Below are positions 8,945 to 18,921 of a stretch of 64,000 nt of DNA, piece after piece. The translations under genes and the position numbers were made by a program. Location: positions 62,001 to 126,000 of the forward strand of contig NZ_AP025028.1 in the NCBI RefSeq assembly GCF_003114835.2, written 5' to 3'. This DNA comes from Leptospira kobayashii (GTDB taxonomy: Bacteria; Spirochaetota; Leptospiria; Leptospirales; Leptospiraceae). The notes below the pieces were generated by a model. The model ran no database searches. It saw only the letters and a list, made by a program, of their open reading frames with translations, and was not told the origin of the DNA. The first letter of the stretch is position 1. Every line of letters begins with the position of its first letter.

Positions 8945-10441
8945 TTAGTTGGAGAAAATAAATGTAAAGACCGAACCTTTTTCCGGTTCAGAACTGATCG
9001 TCAATTTGATTCCGAAAGAATCGATGATCTGCTTTACAACGAACATTCCGAGTCCAGTCCCTCTCCCCAATTCCTTTGTAGTGAAGTAGGGTTCGTAGAT
9101 TTTTGAAATGACTTCTTCAGTCATTCCATATCCATCGTCTGCAACGGATAGGTGGACACATCCTTTTTCTTTGAAAGCTTGAATGGAGATAGTTCCGGTA
9201 TTTTTCGTAGCATCCGCCGCGTTCAATAAAATATTTGATAATAACAAACTGAACTGGTCCGGATTGATATTGATTGAAAGTTTTTCTCCCGGCTCCCAAT
9301 TGATCTGACAGTACTTCAATCGGGCAGTTTCTTTGAAGACCTCCAAAACATGCGAGACAGCTTTGTTCACATCTATAGGCTCGATGGTTTCCGATCGCGT
9401 TTTGGAAGATTTTCCAAGTTGTAGTAAATTGGAGGTCAATGTTTGCAATTTTTGCGTTTGATTTAATGTAACTTGTAAAGCTCGATCTTTCAAACTTGCT
9501 TCCGCAGCTTCTTTCATGGCCATTTCAACAAATCCTTGTATGGCGGTTAAGGAATTATTGATTTCGTGACCTATACTTGCGGCTACGGTAGAGAGAAAAG
9601 CTCTTCTTTCCGAGTCAATTAGCTGTTCTACCATCATTTTTTTCTGAGTAACATCCCGAACAACACCGGTGAAATAAGACTCTCCGTCCAGGATATAAGT
9701 GCAAATCGCCACATCGGCAACAAACGTACTATCATCGGATCTTTTCAGGGTAACATCTGTTTGTTGATATGCTTGTTTTATTTGGTTTTTACTCATTACT
9801 TCTTGGATTCGATCAATGTATTTATCCATCTTGTTTTCGGTGAATAATACCTGAATCGTCTGGCCGATCAGGTCTGCCGGGGAAGGATAACGAAACATTT
9901 CAAAAGTTGCGGAGTTTGCGGATACGATTGTTTTATTAAAATCGATTGTAATCACGGCATCGGAAGTGGCGTTCAGAATGGCCGCATTTTGTCTGTTAAG
10001 GTCGAGATACTGCGACCGTAACACTTTTTCCATGATCTCGGACTGGTGTAGTTTTTCCGCGTCTACATCGATTTTTGTTTTGGATTCGATCGCTCGTTTT
10101 ACAACGGAAAGAATTTGAAATCGATCCACCGGTTTTGAGATGTATTCGAATGCTTTAAATCTTACCGCGGATTCCGCGGTAGCGAGATTCGGATTTCCAG
10201 TAATTAAGATAACAGGAAGGTTTTTATTCGACTCCGAGACATACTGAATGAAATCGATTCCATTCTTTCCTTTCATCATAATGTCAGAAATCACCAAACT
10301 AAAATCCTTATCCGAATTTACCTTTTCTATTGCATCAATAACAGACGCGGATAATACGACTTCATACCCTTCGCGAGTTAATACTCTCTTTAAGGCAATA
10401 CGTATTTCTTCTTCATCGTCGATGACTAGAATTTTACTCAT
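8945..10441 (-). CDS. hybrid histidine kinase, REC-PAS-HisKA-HATPase
   Basis: A 498-residue protein with an N-terminal receiver domain. Acidic residues DDEEE are at 8-12, the phosphoacceptor Asp is in LVISDIMMKGKNG near 54, and the K of YISKPVD is near 104. A PAS domain follows (about 155-270), then a dimerisation/phosphoacceptor helix with SIGHEINNSLTAIQG near 290. The HATPase domain is C-terminal, with N (NILLNAADA), G1 (VADDGYGM) and G2 (GRGTGLGMFV) boxes. Receiver-first kinases are often fed by another kinase, and the upstream 788-residue kinase overlaps this gene by 8 nt. That makes a two-step relay plausible. There is no transmembrane segment. Confidence 0.92.
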   Translation of the reverse strand: MSKILVIDDEEEIRIALKRVLTREGYEVVLSASVIDAIEKVNSDKDFSLVISDIMMKGKNGIDFIQYVSESNKNLPVILITGNPNLATAESAVRFKAFEYISKPVDRFQILSVVKRAIESKTKIDVDAEKLHQSEIMEKVLRSQYLDLNRQNAAILNATSDAVITIDFNKTIVSANSATFEMFRYPSPADLIGQTIQVLFTENKMDKYIDRIQEVMSKNQIKQAYQQTDVTLKRSDDSTFVADVAICTYILDGESYFTGVVRDVTQKKMMVEQLIDSERRAFLSTVAASIGHEINNSLTAIQGFVEMAMKEAAEASLKDRALQVTLNQTQKLQTLTSNLLQLGKSSKTRSETIEPIDVNKAVSHVLEVFKETARLKYCQINWEPGEKLSININPDQFSLLLSNILLNAADATKNTGTISIQAFKEKGCVHLSVADDGYGMTEEVISKIYEPYFTTKELGRGTGLGMFVVKQIIDSFGIKLTISSEPEKGSVFTFIFSN

Positions 10442-12800
10442 TGATTTCTACATGTGCAGGAAGTAATATCTCGATCTTAGTTCCTTCTCCTAATTTTGAT
10501 TTAATGGTAATATCCCCTTCGTGGTCATTGATAATTTTTTTTGAAATGGAAAGTCCGAGCCCGGTACCTTGTTTTTCCCTTCTCGTTGTGAATAAGGGTA
10601 GAAAGGCACGCTCGATTATATTTTCACTCATTCCAGGACCATTATCTTCGATAGAAAACACTACCCAATCTTTTTTACTAATCCTTACAAGATCAATTCC
10701 AATTTCTATTTTCGGATTTGGAACCGGATTTTCCATTTCGGAGATAGCATTGATTGAGTTTACGACGCAATTGATTAATACTTGCTCTATTTCCTGCCAG
10801 CGAACAAAGATTCCAGGTAAATTCGGACCTGCGTGTCGGGTGAATTCGATTCCTTTTTTTTTGCAGCTTACTTCGACTAGTTCACTTGCCCTTACTAAAA
10901 TATAATATGGTGAAACCAAATCCCGATTAGGACTTTCTACTCGACCTAAGTCAAGAAGGGCACGTACTAGATCTCGGATTCTCAAATTTGCGGATTCGAT
11001 TTTTTTTAAGATCAGTTTTCTTTCGGCAGGATCTTCTTCTTCGACAACAATTAAATCATCTAAGTAGAGTAAGGCGCTTTGTAAAGGATTATTGATTTCA
11101 TGGGCAAGTCCCGCCGCAATCTCTCCAATACTTACAAATTTCATGGATTCGATCAATTGGCGGTCCAGTCTCTTTGCCTCTGTCGTGTCGGTAAAAACCA
11201 ACATGACAACTTTTTCCAGATTGGAAAAACGTTTGATCGGTATGAATCTCACCTGAAAGGAATACTCTTCATTTAAAATCGTATAGAAAAAATCTCTGGT
11301 TTGAATGCTTAAACTTCGTTGTGCTTCCTGAATCGTGCTTCTGAATAAATCCTGATGTACTTTATCCAGAAAGGAAAATACAAAATCTCCAGCTTCCATG
11401 GGAACGACTTGAAAGAGCAAAAATTTAAAAATCGGTGCAATATCAAGGATAATTCCTTCATCGTTGACTACCACAATACCGTTGTTCATCGTCGCAAAAA
11501 TAGTTCTTAATCTTTCTTCGGAATTTCTAAGCGCTTCTTCCGCATGTGCCAATTCGGAAAGATTGAATAAAATAACCATAAGCCCTTGAAAATCATCATT
11601 ATCGTCTCTGATAATAGAGGATTGGAACATCATCGAAATTTCTTCATTATTGTTGTTTTTAACTATGATTTGTTTATTAACCGATTCCAAAAGCATCGAA
11701 GAAGCAATCTCATCTTCCAAATGAAATAAACCTAACAGATCTTTTGTTTTTAATTCCTGGAATGAGATTCCCAGAGTTTTTATAGCTGTATCATTCGCAT
11801 ATTCCAATCGAAGATATTGGTCTAGGGTAAAAATAGGAATTTCAATGGTGTCTAATAATTTCCCTTGATATCTGGTTTTTTTTAGTACTTTGTATCTTTC
11901 TTCTTCATTGATTTTGGAAAAGATTGCAAATCCGATATCTACAGCAATTTCGTTGATAATACTAATTTCATCCGGGGTGAACGGATTTTCCTGAAAGGAA
12001 ATAATTTCCAAACCGCCATAAGTTAAATTGTTCCAAGAAATCGGAAAACAAAATCCATATACGACACCGGAATGTTTTAATTCTTCATACCAGTCTTTGT
12101 ATTTGTCTTCTTTGTTTGAATAAGAAAACGGATTACCATCGGCCTTTTCCAGAAGAGTTTTCATAGGCATTGAGGTTTCGGTTTTATTAAAAAAATCCGT
12201 AACCGATCTGTGAATTAAACCAAACGATTGTTTTTCGGAAAATTCGATATGATTTTCAAATTCGTTTGCCAGAACTCCCCAAACAAAATCATATTGTTTT
12301 GCTTTTTGTAAAAAATGGCATGCGGTCTGAAGGATTATGTTAGGCTCTTTGTCTTCCTGAATGGTTTGTTTGACTTCACGAATAGCTTGAAATAAATTCT
12401 GAGTGAAATTGATCTGAATTTCCAGATCTTTGATGGCGGATTTGTCTTCTACATAGATGGCAATGCATTCCAAAAAATCATCTGGTAAAGTTTGCCGTTG
12501 CAACATAAATTCAATATGAATCAATTCACCGTTTTTTTTCCTCAATTGCCAAAGAGCTTTCTTGTTAATCTCATGTTCGTTTAAAACATTGATCATTCGA
12601 ACAAACAATCCGTTTTGAGGAAGGATGCTTTCCAATTTGAGTCCGGGCAATTCACCGGGAGAAAATCCCAAAAGTTTTTCAATGCTCGGATTTGCGATTA
12701 AAATCCGATAACTTTTCGAATCGACTAGTAGAAAGCCTTCGTAGGATGGTAAGAAAAGACTTTGGATCAGCGGAAGCAATGAGTTCGTTTGTTCAATCAT
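10434..12800 (-). CDS. multi-PAS/GAF sensor histidine kinase
   Basis: A 788-residue soluble kinase. An N-terminal PAS (residues about 15-130, with NPSIEKLLGFSPGELPG) is followed by a GAF-like region at about 150-300, then two further PAS modules near 310-430 and 435-560. The phosphoacceptor helix carries GEIAAGLAHEINNPLQS near 580. The HATPase domain has NCVVNSINA, IEDNGPGM and QGTGLGLSIS. No receiver is fused; the next gene in the operon begins with one. The input ligand is unknown, and lack of membrane segments indicates cytosolic sensing. The gene is divergent from an alpha/beta hydrolase only 23 bp away. Confidence 0.92.
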   Translation of the reverse strand: MIEQTNSLLPLIQSLFLPSYEGFLLVDSKSYRILIANPSIEKLLGFSPGELPGLKLESILPQNGLFVRMINVLNEHEINKKALWQLRKKNGELIHIEFMLQRQTLPDDFLECIAIYVEDKSAIKDLEIQINFTQNLFQAIREVKQTIQEDKEPNIILQTACHFLQKAKQYDFVWGVLANEFENHIEFSEKQSFGLIHRSVTDFFNKTETSMPMKTLLEKADGNPFSYSNKEDKYKDWYEELKHSGVVYGFCFPISWNNLTYGGLEIISFQENPFTPDEISIINEIAVDIGFAIFSKINEEERYKVLKKTRYQGKLLDTIEIPIFTLDQYLRLEYANDTAIKTLGISFQELKTKDLLGLFHLEDEIASSMLLESVNKQIIVKNNNNEEISMMFQSSIIRDDNDDFQGLMVILFNLSELAHAEEALRNSEERLRTIFATMNNGIVVVNDEGIILDIAPIFKFLLFQVVPMEAGDFVFSFLDKVHQDLFRSTIQEAQRSLSIQTRDFFYTILNEEYSFQVRFIPIKRFSNLEKVVMLVFTDTTEAKRLDRQLIESMKFVSIGEIAAGLAHEINNPLQSALLYLDDLIVVEEEDPAERKLILKKIESANLRIRDLVRALLDLGRVESPNRDLVSPYYILVRASELVEVSCKKKGIEFTRHAGPNLPGIFVRWQEIEQVLINCVVNSINAISEMENPVPNPKIEIGIDLVRISKKDWVVFSIEDNGPGMSENIIERAFLPLFTTRREKQGTGLGLSISKKIINDHEGDITIKSKLGEGTKIEILLPAHVEINE

Positions 12801-12823
12801 GACGGTCTGATCTCTTAAAAAGT

Positions 12824-13693
12824 ATGTTTTCTTTTATCTATAGAACCATCTACCGAAATTATCAATTTCAACGAAACAAATCAATGAAAAATATGGGAGG
12901 CATTCCCAAGTACGTAGACCTCGGAGGCCATTCCTTGTTTTTTTGGGATTTCCAAACCAACAGGAAAGACTGTATTATTTTTTTACACGGACTTTTGGAT
13001 CATAGTTTCGGTTTCAGAAGAATCATTAAAGATTTGTTAGGTGATAAAAAAAGGATCATTTCTTTTGACCACCCCGGCTATGGAAATAGCAAACTTCCGA
13101 AGATCAAATATCTATTTCAGATTGATGTCTGGGCAGAACTTCTTTTGGAAGCTTTGGAAAAACTGGGTCTTCAAAATGTGACTTTGGTCGGCCATTCCAT
13201 GGGTGGTTTGATTGCACAGCATATGGTTCTGGGTGATCAGTCCAAGCGGATTAAAAAATTAATTTTGCTGTCACCAGGAGGGATTCCTCATCCGGAAAGA
13301 GAAAGAATGCAAAAGCTATTATTCCCTAAAACGGAAAAACAAGTAGTAGAGCTTCTCACTCATTTGTACGGGTCGGATAGTCCCGAACCGAACTTCCTTT
13401 TACGAAAAACTTTAGTTACAGTTTGGAACGGTTGGGAAAACCAATTTTTACAAGAGAACACTCTCAAAAAAGAACACCGAATTTTTCACGGTGATAAGAT
13501 TCGCGGAATAAAAATTCCGACTCTTATCATTGCAGGTGAAGAGGATGAGATCACGCCTGTTGCGATGATGAAAAAAATGAAGTCCTACATAACAGGGAGT
13601 AAGTTGGTTTTGTTGAAAGGTGCAAAACATGCGATTCATTTGGAAAGGTCAAGTGACATAGCCAAGGAAATTAAAGTATTTAATAAACACTGA
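12824..13693 (+). CDS. alpha/beta-hydrolase-fold protein
   Basis: A 289-residue hydrolase. The oxyanion motif FLHGLLDHSFGFR is near residue 53, the nucleophile elbow VGHSMGGL near 123 (GxSxG), the acid in GEEDEITP near 243 and the catalytic His in GAKHAIHLERS near 268. The N-terminal 20 residues (FSFIYRTIYRNYQFQRNKS) are basic and aromatic, so the true start could be the ATG at residue 21 or 24. The family includes esterases, lipases and C-C hydrolases; the substrate cannot be told. It is followed by a stand-alone receiver gene 46 bp downstream. Confidence 0.85.
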   Translation: MFSFIYRTIYRNYQFQRNKSMKNMGGIPKYVDLGGHSLFFWDFQTNRKDCIIFLHGLLDHSFGFRRIIKDLLGDKKRIISFDHPGYGNSKLPKIKYLFQIDVWAELLLEALEKLGLQNVTLVGHSMGGLIAQHMVLGDQSKRIKKLILLSPGGIPHPERERMQKLLFPKTEKQVVELLTHLYGSDSPEPNFLLRKTLVTVWNGWENQFLQENTLKKEHRIFHGDKIRGIKIPTLIIAGEEDEITPVAMMKKMKSYITGSKLVLLKGAKHAIHLERSSDIAKEIKVFNKH

Positions 13694-13739
13694 TCTATTT
13701 TTACTTTTAAGAGAGAGCCTTGTTGAAAATCGTGCATAT

Positions 13740-14102
13740 ATGATGAAAAAGAACATCCTTGTCGTTGAGGATGAACCGTTCCTAGGGCTCAATATCAAAC
13801 AGAAAATCGAGTCTTTCGGATTCAATGTGATTGCAGTAGTTCCTTCCGGGGATGAAGCATTTCAAATTGTTTCTGAAAAAGTTCCTGACTTGATTCTTAT
13901 GGATATCAATCTTGAAGGTTCTCTCAGCGGAATGGAAACTGCAGAATCTTTAAAAAATCAATTCTCCGTTCCGATTTTGTTTTTAACCGGATTTTTAGAT
14001 GATGATCATAAAAGAAAAATCTCCAAAGACCCTTCTTACGGATATTTGATGAAGCCTTTTACTACCGATCAATTGCGAGAAGCAGTCTCCGTTTTCACTT
14101 AA
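13740..14102 (+). CDS. stand-alone response-regulator receiver (CheY-like)
   Basis: A 120-residue single receiver domain. Its acidic pocket is VEDEPF near residues 9-14, the phosphoacceptor Asp lies in LILMDINLEG near 55, the conserved Thr is in LFLTGFL near 83 and the Lys in YLMKPF near 104. With no output domain it must act by protein contact or phosphotransfer. The nearest kinases are the two divergent genes upstream. It converges with tlyA, overlapping its last 8 nt. Confidence 0.92.
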   Translation: MMKKNILVVEDEPFLGLNIKQKIESFGFNVIAVVPSGDEAFQIVSEKVPDLILMDINLEGSLSGMETAESLKNQFSVPILFLTGFLDDDHKRKISKDPSYGYLMKPFTTDQLREAVSVFT

Positions 14103-14874
14103 GATTTTTTCCTTCCTTTCTCCACCAAAATAAAAACTCTCTATTTCCTTCCGTTCCTTTGATAGGGGATTCTACAATTCCTAAGATTTTTATAGAATGA
14201 TCCTGTTTTCTGATCTCTCTCCAAACTTGCCGAATGATCCTACCGATCACCAAAGGATCCGTGACAATTCCTTCCGTAAGATCTTTTTCCTTTGCTTCAA
14301 ACTGAGGTTTGAGTAGGCTAATTCCTTCCCAGTTTGTACCGGGAGATTCATTCGCTAAACGAGTGATTGTTGGAAATACGGACAATAGGGATATAAAACT
14401 GAGATCCATCGTGATAAAGATTGAATCGGATTTACCACCCAATAATTCCCAATTCAATTCTTTGATATGGGTTCTATCCAAGACCGTCACAGATTTGTGA
14501 TTGGCCAGCTTCTGCGCCAATTGGCCATAGCCTACATCAACGGAATAAACATGTTTTGCTTCTTTCTCGAGGAGGATTTGTGTAAAACCGCCTGTGGAAG
14601 CACCCCAATCCCAACAGATTTTATTCTTTGGATTTGCTTTCGGAAAAGCTTCCAAAGCACCCAGTAGTTTTTTGGCACCACGGGAAACATACTGTTTGAT
14701 GATTTCCCGAATTCGAATACTATCTGTTATGCGAACATTGAATCCGATTTTGGTAATCGGTTCGTCATTTACAAGCACCGAGCCGGATAAGATATAAGAA
14801 AGGGCTTCTTTTTTATCTTTGCATAGGCCGAGTGAAACTAATCTGTCATCCAGTCTAATTTTTTCTTTCTGCAA
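14095..14874 (-). CDS. tlyA: TlyA-family rRNA methyltransferase / hemolysin A
   Basis: The protein has an N-terminal S4 RNA-binding domain (IRLDDRLVSLGLCKDKKEAL then SGSVLVNDEPITK) and a C-terminal FtsJ-type Rossmann methyltransferase domain (CWDWGASTGGFTQILLEKEA; SVDVGYGQLAQKL). TlyA proteins 2'-O-methylate 16S/23S rRNA and are often annotated as hemolysin A. I place the start at a TTG (14874), giving 259 residues that begin QKEKIRLDDR as in most family members. ATGs at 14931 and 14988 would extend it deep into the upstream gene and lack a ribosome-binding site. It overlaps the polyprenyl synthase stop by about 20 nt. Confidence 0.85.
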   Translation of the reverse strand: MQKEKIRLDDRLVSLGLCKDKKEALSYILSGSVLVNDEPITKIGFNVRITDSIRIREIIKQYVSRGAKKLLGALEAFPKANPKNKICWDWGASTGGFTQILLEKEAKHVYSVDVGYGQLAQKLANHKSVTVLDRTHIKELNWELLGGKSDSIFITMDLSFISLLSVFPTITRLANESPGTNWEGISLLKPQFEAKEKDLTEGIVTDPLVIGRIIRQVWREIRKQDHSIKILGIVESPIKGTEGNREFLFWWRKEGKNLK

Positions 14875-15802
14875 TGTAGTTTGGCAATCCTTTGAAGAAT
14901 TGGTTGGTTTCCGATTCCAGTTCGATTGCATAAGAGTAAGCTTTGTCTCTGGAATCATCACGCATTTTTTTTGCCGTTCCCATTCCATAAAGAGAGGGAT
15001 AAGTTAGTTTTCCCGAGTTTGCATCTTTGCCGGGGGTTTTGCCCAGAGATTCCGCACTTCCTTCCACATCTAAAATATCATCGGTAATTTGAAATAGGAT
15101 CCCGATTTCTTTGGAATACTCTTTGATCTTCGCTTCTCTTTCTTTAAAATCGGAGCGAAGACGATTTCCTAAAAGAAAACTTGCGATGATAAGTGCTCCT
15201 GTTTTTTTCTCATGAATGGAAAGAAGCCTTTCTTTCCGAGACAAACTCTTTCTATATTCGGAGGTTCCGGATTTTCCTTCTTCTTCCAGATCTTCCATTT
15301 GGCCTGTGATCATTCCGGGGATGCCGGCACCTTCATGCAAATAATCCAAACAGTCTTTTAGTAGGTTGGCATCGTTTGAATTGATAAAACGTACCAAATA
15401 GAATCCCAGAGAATTCAATGCATCTCCTGCAAGGATAGCAGTGGGCACGTCGAATTTTTTGTGACAAGTAGGCATTCCCCTTCGCATGTCGTCGTCGTCC
15501 ATGGAAGGAAGATCGTCATGGATCAAAGAATAAGTATGTATGCTTTCTATTGCGGAAGAAAGATAAAGCAGGTTATTTAAATTTATATCTTCCGTATTGG
15601 GTTTCGGAATATTCTGATTCGCATAATAGCTATTAATTGCTATTGCGGGGCGGATTCTTTTTCCACCGGCTTGTAAGCTGTAAAGAGCAGCCTCGCTGAC
15701 CCGAGAAGGGGAAAAACCTTTTAAAATAGTTTGGATTGTAGGAATAAAGAAAGGATCGAATAACGATTTTGCGGATTCTAAATGATATGAAAAAGAACTC
15801 AC
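14855..15802 (-). CDS. ispA: short-chain polyprenyl (farnesyl/geranylgeranyl) diphosphate synthase
   Basis: A 315-residue trans-isoprenyl diphosphate synthase that condenses isopentenyl diphosphate with allylic diphosphates. The first Asp-rich motif is LIHDDLPSMDDDDMRRG near residue 95 and the second is LFQITDDILDVEG near 238. The extra residues in the first motif (DDxxxxD) are the bacterial FPP synthase type. Its neighbours tlyA and ndk fit the common cluster of ispA with tlyA. The chain length made is inferred as C15-C20. Confidence 0.9.
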   Translation of the reverse strand: MSSFSYHLESAKSLFDPFFIPTIQTILKGFSPSRVSEAALYSLQAGGKRIRPAIAINSYYANQNIPKPNTEDINLNNLLYLSSAIESIHTYSLIHDDLPSMDDDDMRRGMPTCHKKFDVPTAILAGDALNSLGFYLVRFINSNDANLLKDCLDYLHEGAGIPGMITGQMEDLEEEGKSGTSEYRKSLSRKERLLSIHEKKTGALIIASFLLGNRLRSDFKEREAKIKEYSKEIGILFQITDDILDVEGSAESLGKTPGKDANSGKLTYPSLYGMGTAKKMRDDSRDKAYSYAIELESETNQFFKGLPNYIAERKN

Positions 15803-15848
15803 TTGTTAACAAATGCCGACTTGGTTTTTACAAGTCGGCTAATGGGGG

Positions 15849-16262
15849 TTAATTGAGTTCGTAACCTTTGAAGAAAAAAGCGATCTCTTGGAGAGCGTTT
15901 TCAACGGAGTCGGAACCATGCACTGCATTTGCTTCTTTACTTTCTGCAAATAGTGCGCGAATTGTTCCCGGTGCCGCTTCTTTTGGGTCTGTAGCACCGA
16001 TTACATCTCTCCAATGCAATACAGCATTTTCTCTTTCCAGTGCAGCTGCCACGATCGGACCTGATGCCATATAACTGCAAAGGTCATTGTAGAATGGGCG
16101 AGCGGAGTGCACTTTGTAAAACTGTTTTGCGTCTTCGAGGCTGAGTTTTAAGGACTTAAGTCCTAGGATTTTAAATCCTTCTTTTTCGATTCTTTGAAGG
16201 ATATCGCCGATATGCTTGTTTTTAACAGCATCCGGCTTGAGCATGATGAAAGTTCTTTCCAT
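15849..16262 (-). CDS. ndk: nucleoside diphosphate kinase
   Basis: A 137-residue enzyme that equilibrates nucleoside di- and triphosphates through a phosphohistidine. It begins [12 protein letters not shown], and the catalytic His is residue 115 in [13 protein letters not shown], the family signature. The length is that of typical bacterial Ndk. It lies between the CPA2 antiporter (43 bp upstream) and ispA on the same strand. Confidence 0.96.
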   Translation of the reverse strand: MERTFIMLKPDAVKNKHIGDILQRIEKEGFKILGLKSLKLSLEDAKQFYKVHSARPFYNDLCSYMASGPIVAAALERENAVLHWRDVIGATDPKEAAPGTIRALFAESKEANAVHGSDSVENALQEIAFFFKGYELN

Positions 16263-16304
16263 AAGTCCAGAACCTCATAAAAACCTAAAAAAGCAACCGA
16301 ATCT

Positions 16305-18413
16305 TTAGGAGTGAAAACGCACCAAAAGAAAAGAAGTAGGCAACTCTTCGATTTTTTCGAAACCAACTTCATCCCAAGTGTCCAAGTCAATGATCACCAC
16401 CGAAAAAGAGGATAATTTTGAAACCGAAATAGGGTAAGGATTGATGTCTGTTTCCGGTTGGAGTATTTCCTCTAGCTTGAGTTTGGTGGATTTCATGCCT
16501 TTGAGGGTGAGTAATTTTTCGGCAAATTTGAGAATCGGGTCGTCAGGAGAATGATAAATGATTCCCACTTTGTCGTAAGATTCCAAACCGTTGTCTATGA
16601 GTACTCCTACGGTCGCAGGAGTGTAATTTAAAATTCCTTTGATTTTTCCTCCGGTATAACTTCGGGAAAAAAGAGATTTTGCAGCACCGATCAAAAGCAG
16701 ATTGGAATGTTTTTGTTTGGCAAAATTTACGATTTCGTAAGTGATATTATCAGTTGTTCTATATTCCGTTCTCACTTCCATCCCGAGTTCAACCCCGGTA
16801 TTGCGAATGGATTCAAAACTGGCTTCTCTGTAATTTGTCAATTGTTCATTGGTCAGAGAATCGTTCGGAGAAATATGCAAAGCGGTGATATCCAGGTTTT
16901 TCTTCTGATTGCCGGAAAGTGCATACGCTAATCGTACCAGACTTTTTCCCATTTTTTCCTGAGCAAAAGCGACTACCACATGGAGTTTGTTTTCTTCCGG
17001 TTTTTTAATTTCGCTCGGTCTTTGATTTGCGGAAAACCATTTTTGAATCCCATCTAACGCAGGTCCGGTGGACGCCGTTGTAACCAAAGCCATCAGAACA
17101 AATACTGCAAAAATTTCCGGGCTTAAAATTCCCAAATCGTAACCTATATTCAAAACTACGAGTTCCATAAGCCCTCGTGTATTCATCAAGGCCCCTACGG
17201 ATAAGGAATCTTCCCAGGTAGATCCTGCTATGCGAGCAGCAATTGCACTCCCTACGAATTTTCCGATGACTGCAATCAGAATGACAAGTCCGAGTACCAT
17301 CCAAAGTTTCGGATCATTCAAAAGTGCAATCTGCGTTCTTAGTCCTGTGACTGCGAAGAAAATAGGAAGAAATAAAACTACGGAAAGATCTTCTATCTTC
17401 TCAGCGATCAGCTTTTTTAAATTTCCTTCGGAAGGCATGATCACTCCCGCGAGGAAAGCACCGAATAATGCGTGAATTCCGATCACCTCCGTGGAGAAGG
17501 AGGAAATGAATAGTATCAATAAAATAATCGATACCGCGGTTTTTGTGAGGTTTTCTCTGGAGATATAGATGGATCCTAATCTTTTGAGAAAAGGTGCCAC
17601 TAGAAATAACATTGTTAGCAGATAGGCAAAGGAAAGCCCGATTGTAAATAGTGCGGTATTTAGGCTGCCTGCTTTGGAAATAGTTACGATGATGGCGAGT
17701 AAAATCCAAGCAGTGATATCATCTGCAGCAGCGCAGGTCAATACCAGAGCGCCTAACGGAGTTCGCGTGAGGTTTCTCTCTTGCAGGATGCGAGCAAGTA
17801 CGGGAAAGGCGGTGATGCTCATTGCAATTCCTAGAAACAAGGAAAAAGAAACGAAGGAGATATTGTCGGGAGCGTAATCCTGGTATAAATAATACGCTAA
17901 AATCATTCCTAGAAAAAAAGGAAAAATGATACTCGCATGACTGATGATAACTGCGGTGTGAGCTTTGTTTTTTAAAACTTTTACATCCAGCTCCATACCG
18001 ATGATGAACATAAATAGAACCAAACCGATCTGGCTGAATGTTCCCAAAGTAGGTAAGCTTGATTTGGGAAAAAGAAATCCCATCGTCTCCGGAAAGAAAA
18101 ATCCGAGCAAGGAAGGTCCGAGCAAAATACCTGCGACGATTTCTCCGATTACACTGGGTTGGTTTAATTTTCTGGAGAATATATATCCTACAAATCGGGC
18201 AAAAGATGCTACGATTATGATTTGTAAGAACAAAAGAGCAAGAGGGTGTTTGATTTGGCCAAGAATTCCTTGTATCAAAGTTTCAGGATCATCCTTCTTT
18301 ACGATGATCGCATGAGTTTCCAAGTCCGTACCTAATTGAATCAGGTAGTAAGCAAACAAGCCAAACCCTATTAGGGTTAATGCGTAAAATAAGGTAGATT
18401 TGGTTTTTGCCAT
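16305..18413 (-). CDS. CPA2-family cation:proton antiporter with C-terminal cytosolic domain
   Basis: A 702-residue membrane protein. The first 440 residues hold about 12-13 hydrophobic segments of the Na+/H+ exchanger fold, including VIGEIVAGILLGPSLLG near 90, LTCAAADDITAWILL near 233 (paired acidic residues typical of electrogenic antiporters) and HALFGAFLAGVIMP near 322. The C-terminal 250 residues look like a universal-stress-protein-like domain (VVVAFAQEKMGKSLVRLA; LLLIGAAKSLFSRSYTGGK). Proteins of this architecture exchange Na+ or K+ for H+; the cation is not determinable here. It sits 26 bp downstream of coaD. Confidence 0.88.
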   Translation of the reverse strand: MAKTKSTLFYALTLIGFGLFAYYLIQLGTDLETHAIIVKKDDPETLIQGILGQIKHPLALLFLQIIIVASFARFVGYIFSRKLNQPSVIGEIVAGILLGPSLLGFFFPETMGFLFPKSSLPTLGTFSQIGLVLFMFIIGMELDVKVLKNKAHTAVIISHASIIFPFFLGMILAYYLYQDYAPDNISFVSFSLFLGIAMSITAFPVLARILQERNLTRTPLGALVLTCAAADDITAWILLAIIVTISKAGSLNTALFTIGLSFAYLLTMLFLVAPFLKRLGSIYISRENLTKTAVSIILLILFISSFSTEVIGIHALFGAFLAGVIMPSEGNLKKLIAEKIEDLSVVLFLPIFFAVTGLRTQIALLNDPKLWMVLGLVILIAVIGKFVGSAIAARIAGSTWEDSLSVGALMNTRGLMELVVLNIGYDLGILSPEIFAVFVLMALVTTASTGPALDGIQKWFSANQRPSEIKKPEENKLHVVVAFAQEKMGKSLVRLAYALSGNQKKNLDITALHISPNDSLTNEQLTNYREASFESIRNTGVELGMEVRTEYRTTDNITYEIVNFAKQKHSNLLLIGAAKSLFSRSYTGGKIKGILNYTPATVGVLIDNGLESYDKVGIIYHSPDDPILKFAEKLLTLKGMKSTKLKLEEILQPETDINPYPISVSKLSSFSVVIIDLDTWDEVGFEKIEELPTSFLLVRFHS

Positions 18414-18438
18414 ATTGGTATTCTTAGGATCTAAATCT

Positions 18439-18921
18439 TTATCCGTGAAACTTTTTCAAGAGAGCTTCATTCACTACATCGGGAACCTGATTGGAAACAG
18501 CTCTACCGTGCCGTGCTACTTCTTTGACGATGGTAGATGATACAAAAGAATACTCGTTATCCGCCATCAGAAAAAAAGTTTCGATCTCAGGAGCTAATTT
18601 TTTGTTCATTAAGGAAATTGCATATTCATAATCGAAATCGGTAACGGCACGCAATCCTCTTAAAATGACTCTTGAGTTTTTTTTTCGACAATAGTCTACA
18701 GTCAATCCTTGGAACGTATCGATCTCGATATTTTCCCAGCCATGAAGAACTTTTTCTATCAACTCGACTCTTTCCTCTGCTGAGAAAAGAGACGATTTGT
18801 TTGAATTGTTTGCAATTCCAACGATGATCTTATCGAACAACGGATGAGCTCGTCGAATGATATCAAGATGGCCATTTGTAAATGGATCGAAGGAACCGGG
18901 ATAAACTGCAACCGCTCTCAT
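18439..18921 (-). CDS. coaD: phosphopantetheine adenylyltransferase
   Basis: A 160-residue nucleotidyltransferase catalysing the fourth step of coenzyme A synthesis, adenylation of 4'-phosphopantetheine. The N-terminal signature [15 protein letters not shown] includes the (T/N)xGH motif near residues 17-20. The C-terminal ISSTSIVKE-type motif appears as [14 protein letters not shown]. The start codon shares one base with the argG stop (TAATG), indicating translational coupling. Confidence 0.95.
   Translation of the reverse strand: MRAVAVYPGSFDPFTNGHLDIIRRAHPLFDKIIVGIANNSNKSSLFSAEERVELIEKVLHGWENIEIDTFQGLTVDYCRKKNSRVILRGLRAVTDFDYEYAISLMNKKLAPEIETFFLMADNEYSFVSSTIVKEVARHGRAVSNQVPDVVNEALLKKFHG

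Noticed and set aside
14874..14988. Longer tlyA starting at the ATG of 14988 or 14931
   Set aside because: Both would overlap the ispA coding region by 77-134 nt with no ribosome-binding site, and the added residues do not look like the family N-terminus.
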